A stretch of DNA of 64,000 nucleotides from Bryobacterales bacterium (lineage in GTDB: Bacteria > Acidobacteriota > Terriglobia > Bryobacterales > Bryobacteraceae): assembly GCA_016713735.1 (NCBI GenBank), contig JADJOP010000043.1, positions 310,001 through 374,000 of the forward strand, given 5' to 3'. This document shows positions 55,087 to 62,465 of the stretch, in pieces (position 1 is the stretch's first letter; each line of letters starts with the position of its first letter). The position numbers were made by a program, and so were the translations under genes. A model generated the notes under the pieces. The model ran no database searches and was not told where the DNA came from. It was given only the letters and a program-made list of their open reading frames with translations.

Positions 55087-56085
55087 ATGGAGACGATTCT
55101 GGTATTGCTGCATCCGGACGCCGACGGCGCGATTGCCAAGGCCGGCCTGGAGGCGATTGAAGCGGCGCGCGGTCTTGGCGGCGAAGTGATGGTCGGCCTG
55201 GTGGGCGGCAACGTGGCCGAGGCGGCGAAGGCGGTGGGCGGCGCGGGCCGTGTGCTGGCCGTCGAGGGCGAAGCCTTTTCGCAGTCGCGCTACTCGACCG
55301 ATGCCGCGGCGGCGCAGGCTCTGGTGGCGGCGTCGAAGGCGGGCATCGTGATTGCCCCGGCGACTTCACGTTGGTCGCGCTGCCTGGCCGGCGTGGCCCA
55401 GCGCTGCGGCGGACGCATCGACACGCACATCACGGCCATCGCGCCCGAAGGCGTCACGCGCTGGTATTACCGCCAGCGCATCGAAGCCACCTTCACGCGC
55501 GCCGAACTGCCGTGGTTCCTGCTGCTCGAATCGGGCGCGGCGAGCGCGTGGCAGGGCGCGCCGTGCGACGGAGCGTGTGAGTCCGCATCGCCGTGGAGAC
55601 CGCGCCGCGCACCGAGGTGAAGGGCGTGGTGTCGCCCGGAGCGGGCGAGCAGACGGTGAAGCCCGAGGCCGAGGTGTTGTTTGTCGCCGGGGCTGGTTGG
55701 ACGAAGAAGCAGAAGGACGGCGCGCCGCATGTGGAGCGCGCGGGCGAGTTGATCCTCGGCTTCGTGCGCGCGGCCGGCGCCTCGCTCGGCAGCAGCAAGT
55801 CGCTCGTCGACCTGAGCGGCGAAGGCCAGGCCGTGCTGCCGTTCCTTTCGCACCTGAACCAGGTGGGGCAAACGGGCTCGACGCCGCGCCATCCCAAGGG
55901 CCTCGCCACCTGCTGCCACGGCGAGGAGCCGCACGTTGTCGGCTGGCGCTTCATCCAGGACCGCCGTGCCGTGAACCTCGACGCCAACTGCGGCTGGGCG
56001 CGCGGCAAAGCCGATGTGCTCTATGTGGCCGATGCGTTTGAGGTGATGGAGGAGTTGAACCGCCTGCTGGCGCCCCCCGGGCTAG
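55087..56085 (+). CDS. etfA: Electron-transfer flavoprotein, alpha subunit (frameshifted)
   Basis: AGGAG at 55076-55080 favours ATG 55087 over the ATG at 55081. The N-terminal domain (ILVLLHPDADGAIAKAGLEA, GEVMVGLVGGNVAEAAKAVG) is followed by a frame break near 55583-55584 (adding a C restores CESRIAVETAPRTEVKGVVS). The C-terminal FAD domain is then clear: VLFVAGAGWTKKQKD, AGASLGSSKSLVDLSGEGQA, HPKGLATCCHGEEPHVVGWR and DANCGWARGKADVLYVADAF. The stop is uncertain: the C run 56073-56078 probably shifts the frame to a TAG at 56083-56085, because the open frame otherwise runs on antisense through the next gene. About 330 aa. Confidence 0.82.
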
Positions 56086-56099
56086 GCAGGGCCGCGCGC

Positions 56100-57050
56100 T
56101 CACACCTTTGGCTGGCCCGCCGTGCGCCACACCCAGCGATAGGCCGACACCGAGTTGCGCCAGAAGTACTTCTCGGCCACGGCGCGGGGCTTGGCGGCGA
56201 AGTACTCCTGCACGAGCTTCAGCGCGTCGGCGTAGGTGATCCAGTTGCCGCTGCTGTTGGGCCAGTCGCTGCCGTAGACGACGCGGTCGTCGCCGAAGAT
56301 GCCGCAGAGCAGGTCGAGGCGGTGCTTGTGCGAGACGAGGCGCTTGTTCACGCCTCCGGGTTCGCGGCGGGCGACGACGCTCAGCTTGGCGTAGACGTTG
56401 CGCTTCGCGAGTTCGCGCAACGTGGCCTCCAGCGCGGCGCGTTCGGCGGGCTCATCGAAAGCGGTCATGGCGGGCACATGGTCGAGCACGACGCGCAGGC
56501 CGGGGACCTTGTCGGTGAGCGTCAGGATCGAACGCAGCAGGTCGCCGCGCGGGTTGGCCGTGTCGAGCGTGAGGTTGGCCGCGGCCAGTTCCTTCATCCC
56601 GGCGAGGAACTCGGGCTTCTCCAGCATGGCGGCGAGACTGCGGCCCCAGAGGTTGCCGTAGCGGATGCCGAGGAAGAGCGGGTTGCGGCGGTAGCGGTCG
56701 AGGTATTCGCGGAACTCCGGTTTATCGGGCTCCAGATTGCCAATGGTCCCGACCATGATCGGGTCCTTCTCGCATTCGAGCAGCACCCACAGGTTGTCTT
56801 CGATCCACGGGCTGGCCTCGACCTCGATCGCGCCCACAACGCCGAGTTGCGCGGCCGTCTTGCGGAAGAGCGCGGCGTCGGCCCTGGTGATGCCGTTCAG
56901 TCCGCCCTTGCCGGGATAGGGCACGCCTTGCGGGCGGCCCATGTCGAAGAAGTGGATGTGGGTGTCGATGATGGGGATGGGCGCGGACTGCGCTTGCGCC
57001 ATGGCGGCGGCCGAGGTGGCGAGCATCGCGCGGCGGCTGTGGTTGCTCAT
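56100..57050 (-). CDS. Exported amidohydrolase-family TIM-barrel hydrolase
   Basis: 316 aa with a signal-like N-terminus (MSNHSRRAMLATSAAAMAQA). The metal-binding motif IIDTHIHFFDMG (DxHxH) is at the start of the barrel, GLRVVLDHVPAM supplies a His, and DDRVVYGSDWPNSSGN is the late Asp box of amidohydrolase family 2 (2-pyrone-4,6-dicarboxylate lactonase-like). Such enzymes hydrolyse lactones or decarboxylate aromatic acids. Its start overlaps the stop of the lyase-like gene (ATGA), so both are translated together. Convergent with etfA. Confidence 0.82.
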   Translation of the reverse strand: MSNHSRRAMLATSAAAMAQAQSAPIPIIDTHIHFFDMGRPQGVPYPGKGGLNGITRADAALFRKTAAQLGVVGAIEVEASPWIEDNLWVLLECEKDPIMVGTIGNLEPDKPEFREYLDRYRRNPLFLGIRYGNLWGRSLAAMLEKPEFLAGMKELAAANLTLDTANPRGDLLRSILTLTDKVPGLRVVLDHVPAMTAFDEPAERAALEATLRELAKRNVYAKLSVVARREPGGVNKRLVSHKHRLDLLCGIFGDDRVVYGSDWPNSSGNWITYADALKLVQEYFAAKPRAVAEKYFWRNSVSAYRWVWRTAGQPKV

Positions 57051-57802
57051 CGCGACTCCTTTGTCAGGGCATCGGGCATGATGTCTTCGAGGCGGTCGGC
57101 CATGACGAAGCTGTCGAAGTAGATTGAGTCCACCGAGGGTTTGTGCGGGCTGCGGTGGATGCCGGGCTGGCAGAAGTAGACGCTCTCGGGGCCCTTGGTT
57201 TTGAGCTTGCGGTCGAGCGCCGGCGCGCCGTCAAACCATAGCCGCACGTTGCCTTGCGCGGGGTCTTCTGACCAGCGGATGTGCATGGCGAGGTGATGCC
57301 ACTTGCCTGGTGTGAAGCCGGCCTGCCACTCGGTGCCGTTGCGGCCGAGGTTGCCGGTGCCGTAGCGGATCCACGTGCCGGAGCCGTCTTCCTTCGGTTC
57401 GACCCACCAGGTCATGACGTTGTTGTAGCGCGGCGGCGGCGCGCCTTCCCAGTAGAAGAAGTTGTCGCGGTCCTTGGGCGCTTCGGCCATGTAGAGGTAG
57501 AAGGAGAGGTAGGTGTCCGAGCCTTCCTGGACGGTGATGCGCGGGCCGCCGACCTGCACGCGGAGCTGGCGGTCGTTGAAGACGTCGTCGGGATGGATGG
57601 TGAACCTCGCGGCGTACTTGCCTTCGCGCACGATGTCGGTGACCACTTGCACGTTGCGCGGCGTGGCGTTCTGGCCGCGCGTGCCGGAGGCGGACCATTC
57701 GCTGAGATCGCCCGTTTCGAAGCCGGCGCGGAAGAGGACTTCGGCGCGTGTGGAGGAGGCGAGCGCGCAGCCGAGGGTGAAAATAGCGAGGGCGCGGTGC
57801 AT
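57047..57802 (-). CDS. Secreted polysaccharide lyase/ConA-like lectin-glucanase fold protein
   Basis: About 251 aa with a signal peptide (ALAIFTLGCALASSTRAEVL). The rest is beta-sandwich-like with GFETGDLSEWSASG at the start and TYLSFYLYMAEAPKDRDNFF, KWHHLAMHIRWSEDPAQGNV and RLWFDGAPALDRKLK, the pattern of heparin-lyase I/alginate-lyase-like (concanavalin-A fold) proteins. Catalytic residues are not certain, so it may bind rather than cut. TAGTCT on the minus strand (57810-57815) lies 7 bases before ATG 57802, favouring that start over the ATG at 57808. Together with the amidohydrolase, the neighbouring TonB receptor and sugar isomerase it fits a glycan-use cluster. Confidence 0.65.
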   Translation of the reverse strand: MHRALAIFTLGCALASSTRAEVLFRAGFETGDLSEWSASGTRGQNATPRNVQVVTDIVREGKYAARFTIHPDDVFNDRQLRVQVGGPRITVQEGSDTYLSFYLYMAEAPKDRDNFFYWEGAPPPRYNNVMTWWVEPKEDGSGTWIRYGTGNLGRNGTEWQAGFTPGKWHHLAMHIRWSEDPAQGNVRLWFDGAPALDRKLKTKGPESVYFCQPGIHRSPHKPSVDSIYFDSFVMADRLEDIMPDALTKESR

Positions 57803-57862
57803 CCCCATAAGACTACCTCAGGAGATGCCCGCGCCTGGTGTGGATGGCCGGACTGTGCTGGG

Positions 57863-60800
57863 CTAGAAGCGCAGCGTGAGGCCGATCTGGTATTGGCGCT
57901 GGTCCTGCTCGGCGCCGTTGATCTGGCCGAACTGGGGCGACTGGAAGTTGCCGTTGGGGTTGCTGTAGTGAGGCGTGTTGGTGAAGTTGAAGCTCTCCAC
58001 GCGCAGGGCCAGTTGCATGCCTTCCTTGATGCGGAACTCGCGGTGGAGCGCCGCGTCGAGGTTGACGATGCCGGGGCCTTGTAAGATATTGCGGCCGGCG
58101 TTACCGAGGGTGTTCTGAGCGGGGATGGCGAAGGCGTCGCGGCCGATGAACTGCTGTCCGGGGCCCGCTCCGCCGAGGTATTGGACGGGGCCGACCACGT
58201 TCGGGCGGTCGGCGTTGCCCGGCGCGTTGACCACGCCGGAGACCGAGGGGGAGAACCAGGATCCGGTCATCATGCTGAGAAGACCCTGGAACTGCCAGCC
58301 GCCGGCGATCCACATGGCGGCGCCTGAGTTGGCCCATTTCTTGCCTTTGCCGAAGGGCGGTTCCCACATGTAGCTCTGCGTGAACGTGTGGGTGCGGTTG
58401 TCGCTCTGCCGGCCCTTGTTGAGGAAAAGGGCGATATTGGTGGCCAGGCCGCCGTCGTCGTCGGAGAAGTTGAGGCCCTTGCTCCAGGTATAGGCGGTGG
58501 TGAGGAACAGGCCATCGCCGACGCGGCGGTCGAGCTTGATCTGGAGGCCGTTATACCAGGTGCTGGTGCCGATGGGCAGGGTAGTGGAGTTGGCTCGCCG
58601 GTAGGCCTGGAACAGCGGGCGGCCGTTGTTACCCGAGCCGGGGATGAGGCTGGCATTGATGTCGCGGCCGGTCTGGTTGTTCACACCCTTGTTGCCGACG
58701 TAAGCCAGGTCAAGGGAGAACCGGAAGGGCAGGGCTCGCTGGATGGCGAAGTTCCAGCTTTGCACGTAGGGGCTGGCTAGATCGCTCGGCGTAATGCCGT
58801 AATTGTTGGTGAGCGGGGCGTTCTGGATGATGCCGTCGTTGGGGACATTAAATGGCACGAACGCGGGGAATCCGGTGGCCATGGTGACCGTGGTGGAGAC
58901 GAAGGCATTGGACGCCGGGAAGCCGTTGTTCTGCAGAATGGGGAAGTTGGTCTGTCCCATGCGGCGCGGAAAGTAGCTGATGCCGAAGCCGGCGCGAATG
59001 ACGGTGTCGTCGTTGAAGCGGTAGGCAATGCCGAGGCGTGGGCCCCAGTTGTTGTTGGAGTTGGCGATGTTGATGGGAATGTTGCCGAGGCCGGCCAGTT
59101 CCAGGGTGTTGTTCGCCGGGTTGTAGTTGGAGAAGCCGCCGGCAAAGCGCGGCCGGCTGCCGCGTTCGCGCTCCAGGCGCAGGCCTATGTCGATGGTGAG
59201 CTTCTGGCTGACCTGCCACTTGTCCTGGAAGTAGAAGTTGTAGGTGAACTCCCGGCGGGCGGGGAAGACAAAAGGCAGGTCTCGGCCGCTGATGTTGGGT
59301 GTGTCGAGCAGAAACGCGGCGAAGGCGTTACCAAAGTTGCGGCGCGTGTCGGCGGGGTTGCCGGTTTGGCCGGGTTGGTAGTCGAAACGTCCACGCGGGT
59401 TGAAGGTCTGCGTCTGGAGCAAGTCGTTGCGTTCGCGGCGCAGGTCGACGCCGAAACGGATGATGTGTTTGGTGAAGATCTTGGAGAAGTTGTTCACCAG
59501 GCCGAAGCTGGTGACGCTGCGCGCCCAGGGAAGGCTGGGAGAGAAGCCGACCAGCGGCGAGGAGTAACCGTTGATGATGATCTGGGAAAGGCCGCTGGTC
59601 CAATCGTCCAGATTGGCGCCACGGATGCCGATTTCCTCAGAGGTATTCCTGCCGGTGTCGGAGTTGAGAGCGTCATTGCGGTTGCGAACGACGCCGAGAC
59701 GCGATTCCCAAACGAAGGTGGGCGAGAGGACCTTGGAGTAGTTGATGCCGGCCGATTGCGTGCGGGCTGGGCCGCTGCCACCGAAGCCGCCATTGCGGAA
59801 GCCGCCATAGATGCCGCCGGGGCCGAAGAGACCGGGATCGTCGACGACAGCCTTTTGCAGGCTGTAACGGACAGCGATGCGGTCGTTGGCGCCGGCGACC
59901 CAATCGACTTTGGAATCGGTCTGGTCGAGCGTCTTGATGCGCACACTGTTCTGCGAGTAATTCACCTGGCCCTCGACGTCGGCGAGGTTGGGGGTGGGGA
60001 CGAAGCCAAGGATACGGCGTGAGATAGGGCTGATGCGGCTCTGCGGGATGATGTTGCTGGCAAAGGGAGTGCGGCCGGCGCCGGTGGTGATATTCCCGGT
60101 AGTGGGGTCGTAAATTGTTGCGGTGGCGGCGCCGAGGTTGCCGGTGCGGAAGGTGGAGCCGGGCAGTGTGCCGCGGTTGACTTGGCCGAGGTGGTCGCGG
60201 CTGCCCTGGTAGTCGGCGAAGAAGAAGAGCTTTTCACGGATGATACGGCCGCCGAGAGTGCCGCCGAATTGGTTATAGACAGTGGGCGCCTTGGTGACGG
60301 CGAAGGTGTTGCGGGCCTGGATGTTCTCGTTGCGGTGGAAGTGAAAGAGGCTGCCATGAAAGTCGTTGCTGCCGCTGCGGATGGTGACGTTAGTGACGGC
60401 GCCGCCCGCATTACCAAATTCAGGATCGAAGTTGGAGGTGGACATGTCGACGGTCTGGATCGCCTCGGCCGGCGGGACCAGCGCAGTGAGGTTGCCGTTG
60501 TCGATTTTGTTCTCGATGCCTTCGATCTGGAAGTTGTTAAACTGCCGCCCCTGGCCGTTTACGCGCACGGAGAGCGAGTCGTGCGAGTTGTAGAACTCGG
60601 AGTGAGGCCGGAAGGGCCGCCCGACGCCAGGCACGAGCAGCAGTAGGCCCTGGTAGTTCCGGTTGTAGAGCATGGGCATCTGCTGGAGCTGTTTCTGATC
60701 GATCTTGCCGCCGGTGTCGGCACGGTCAGTTTGCAGGAGCGGGGCGGCTTCGGCGCTGACGTCGATGGTCTGCGTGACGGCGCCGGGAGCAAGTTCGAAG

Positions 60801-61129
60801 TTCACGCGGGCGGTGGTGTTGGGCGGCAGATCGACGCCGGAACGGACGCTCTTGCTGAAGCCCTCCTTCTCGGCCTCGACGCGGTAGTCGCCCGGATCTA
60901 GGTTGACGAAGAAGAAGTTGCCGGCGTCGTTGGTGTCGCTGGAACGTTGGAAGTTGGTTCTGGTGTCGGTGATGGTCACCTTGACGCCTGGCACGACAGC
61001 GGCCGATTGGTCTGTGATGGTGCCCAGGATCTGCCCTTTCAACACCTGGGCTTGTGCGGTTTCTGGCGCGAAAATGAGCAGACTTAGGGCGCTTAGCGCG
61101 CGCACCCCCGCAAATCGATTCCTCATCAT
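57863..61129 (-). CDS. Oar-like TonB-dependent receptor, 1,088 aa
   Basis: An intact gene. Signal peptide (ALSALSLLIFAPETAQAQ), carboxypeptidase-regulatory domain (GQILGTITDQSAAVVPGVKV, NFFFVNLDPGDYRVEAEKEG), plug (QMPMLYNRNYQGLLLLVPGV, FNNFQIEGIENKID, VTNVTIRSGSNDFHGSLFHF) and a long barrel ending in YQIGLTLRF with a terminal Phe. It would import a large substrate across the outer membrane, energised by TonB. No SusD partner is seen, typical of Solibacteres. Neighbouring lyase and isomerase genes suggest a glycan substrate. It is transcribed away from the isomerase gene at 61572; the leader carries an inverted repeat at 61160-61180. Confidence 0.93.
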   Translation of the reverse strand: MMRNRFAGVRALSALSLLIFAPETAQAQVLKGQILGTITDQSAAVVPGVKVTITDTRTNFQRSSDTNDAGNFFFVNLDPGDYRVEAEKEGFSKSVRSGVDLPPNTTARVNFELAPGAVTQTIDVSAEAAPLLQTDRADTGGKIDQKQLQQMPMLYNRNYQGLLLLVPGVGRPFRPHSEFYNSHDSLSVRVNGQGRQFNNFQIEGIENKIDNGNLTALVPPAEAIQTVDMSTSNFDPEFGNAGGAVTNVTIRSGSNDFHGSLFHFHRNENIQARNTFAVTKAPTVYNQFGGTLGGRIIREKLFFFADYQGSRDHLGQVNRGTLPGSTFRTGNLGAATATIYDPTTGNITTGAGRTPFASNIIPQSRISPISRRILGFVPTPNLADVEGQVNYSQNSVRIKTLDQTDSKVDWVAGANDRIAVRYSLQKAVVDDPGLFGPGGIYGGFRNGGFGGSGPARTQSAGINYSKVLSPTFVWESRLGVVRNRNDALNSDTGRNTSEEIGIRGANLDDWTSGLSQIIINGYSSPLVGFSPSLPWARSVTSFGLVNNFSKIFTKHIIRFGVDLRRERNDLLQTQTFNPRGRFDYQPGQTGNPADTRRNFGNAFAAFLLDTPNISGRDLPFVFPARREFTYNFYFQDKWQVSQKLTIDIGLRLERERGSRPRFAGGFSNYNPANNTLELAGLGNIPINIANSNNNWGPRLGIAYRFNDDTVIRAGFGISYFPRRMGQTNFPILQNNGFPASNAFVSTTVTMATGFPAFVPFNVPNDGIIQNAPLTNNYGITPSDLASPYVQSWNFAIQRALPFRFSLDLAYVGNKGVNNQTGRDINASLIPGSGNNGRPLFQAYRRANSTTLPIGTSTWYNGLQIKLDRRVGDGLFLTTAYTWSKGLNFSDDDGGLATNIALFLNKGRQSDNRTHTFTQSYMWEPPFGKGKKWANSGAAMWIAGGWQFQGLLSMMTGSWFSPSVSGVVNAPGNADRPNVVGPVQYLGGAGPGQQFIGRDAFAIPAQNTLGNAGRNILQGPGIVNLDAALHREFRIKEGMQLALRVESFNFTNTPHYSNPNGNFQSPQFGQINGAEQDQRQYQIGLTLRF

Positions 61130-61159
61130 GACTGGCTATCCCCTTCTCTCAACGTGGTT

Positions 61160-61180
61160 CCAGGGATCACCCATCCCTGG
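61160..61180. promoter_or_regulatory. Inverted repeat in the TonB receptor leader
   Basis: CCAGGGAT-CACCC-ATCCCTGG, a perfect eight-base inverted repeat with a five-base spacer, about 30-50 bases upstream of the receptor start and between it and a TATACT hexamer (minus strand, 61190-61195). It could be an operator or an RNA hairpin in the leader. Confidence 0.45.
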
Positions 61181-61571
61181 TGTGGATGCAGTATATATCA
61201 CAAAGCGACGATCGTGCATTGCATTGGGTGCGCGGCGATGCTACATCTCCAAGCCCTGGCGAAGCGAGTGGTTCTCAGGGGGCTCCGTGGAGCGCTGATC
61301 ATCATCCTCTGGGGATTCGTGACGTGGGCGTTGACAGGGGGGCGTGTGTCATCGTTCCAATGCTTCGGCGATGAAGCCACGGTGGCGCAGCCGATCATGA
61401 GCGGCGCGAGCGCGGCGGAGGCATATGCTTCCGTGGGTCATTCAGGCGCCGGGCGGGGACGCGGCCAAGTCGCAGGCGGTGGCGATTGCCTGCTCAGCGT
61501 CTGGGTCGGGGTGGTGGCATGATCACGATCGGGTTTGCATTGGCGGGTCTGGCTATGGCTAGAATTGCGAC
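61181..61571. other. Intergenic region without a convincing gene
   Basis: The short open frames here do not look like proteins. The left part holds the TonB receptor promoter; the right end has TAGAAT (61560-61565) 6 bases before the isomerase ATG, with TTGCAT about 19 bases further up as a possible -35. Confidence 0.5.
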
Positions 61572-62465
61572 ATGAACCGGCGAGTGTTCTTGGCAAGCGC
61601 GGCGGGCGCCGTAGCCGCGTCCGCACAGCCCTCCTGGACGAACTTCGAGATGGCGTGCATGACGCTGCCCTATACGCCGTTTCCGTTTGCACGGGCGTTG
61701 GAGGGCATCCGGCGGGCGGGCTACAGCCGCGTGGCGTGGGGCGTGACGCATCCGGACGGGGCGGGGAAGCGCGTGCCGCTGCTCGACGTGGCGGCTCCGG
61801 CGGCGAGGGCGCGGGAGTTGGCGCGGCATTCGAACGACGCCGGGTTGAAGCCTGTGATGATGTTCTCCACGGTGATGCTGGAGGCGCGCGATGCGGCCGA
61901 GGGGCACCTGCGGCGGATTGAGCAGGCGGCCGAGGCCGGGATTCCGTTTCTGCTCACGTTCGGCAAGACGGCGCCGGGGGAGTACGAGAACGTCATTTCC
62001 TGTTTGAAACAGATTGCCCCGCGCGCGCGGGCGGCGGGCGTTCTGGTGGTGATCAAGCAGCATGGCGGCAACACGGCGACGGGGGCCGATTGCAGCAGGA
62101 TCATCCGCGAGGTGGGCGATGAGGGCGTGCGCATGTGCTACGACGCGGGCAACGTGCTCGACTATGAGAGCCGCGATCCGATTCCCGACATCCAGGCCTG
62201 CTGGCGCGACATTCGCGCCTTTGCGATGAAGGATCACCGCAACTGGCCGAAGGATGAGGATTGCGGGCCGGGCTTCGGCGAGATCGACCACTACCGTTTG
62301 CTCGAGCCGGTGATGAAGACGGGCCTGACGATGCCGATGGCGTTTGAGAACATCTTCGAGCCGTTGAAGCCGAGGCCGCAGACGGCGGAGGAGGTGGACG
62401 CGCTGGCGCGGCGTTCGCGGGAGTATGTGGAGAGCGTTGTCGCTGGTCTACGGGCGCGGGGCTGA
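61572..62465 (+). CDS. Tat-exported sugar phosphate isomerase/epimerase
   Basis: 297 aa beginning MNRRVFLASAAGAVAASAQP, a twin-arginine signal. The TIM-barrel motifs of the xylose-isomerase-like family are present: GIRRAGYSRVAWGVTHPDGA, AGVLVVIKQHGGNTATGADC, GVRMCYDAGNVLDYESRDPI (metal Asp), DIRAFAMKDHRNWPKDEDCG (Lys/His) and PMAFENIFEPLK. The family isomerises or epimerises ketoses and inositols in a metal-dependent way; the substrate here is unknown. A TAGAAT -10-like hexamer 6 bases upstream and no Shine-Dalgarno suggest a leaderless transcript. Its 3' end overlaps the convergent amidohydrolase by 18 bases. Confidence 0.78.
   Translation: MNRRVFLASAAGAVAASAQPSWTNFEMACMTLPYTPFPFARALEGIRRAGYSRVAWGVTHPDGAGKRVPLLDVAAPAARARELARHSNDAGLKPVMMFSTVMLEARDAAEGHLRRIEQAAEAGIPFLLTFGKTAPGEYENVISCLKQIAPRARAAGVLVVIKQHGGNTATGADCSRIIREVGDEGVRMCYDAGNVLDYESRDPIPDIQACWRDIRAFAMKDHRNWPKDEDCGPGFGEIDHYRLLEPVMKTGLTMPMAFENIFEPLKPRPQTAEEVDALARRSREYVESVVAGLRARG

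Noticed and set aside
14600..56000. Very long antisense and shifted-frame open reading frames (for example 50092-52410 minus, 25244-27619 plus, 20376-22037 plus)
   Set aside because: They are rich in Pro, Ser, Arg, Gly or Ala repeats caused by extreme GC content opposite or within real genes, and show no family motifs.
50100..56000. Declaring a replication origin at the skew switch
   Set aside because: No dnaA, dnaN or cluster of DnaA boxes was seen; an inversion edge explains the switch equally well.
2060..56085. Programmed ribosomal frameshifting at the frame breaks
   Set aside because: The sites share no slippery heptamer plus structure, occur in unrelated housekeeping genes, and are nearly all fixed by one added homopolymer base. 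Base-calling error is simpler.
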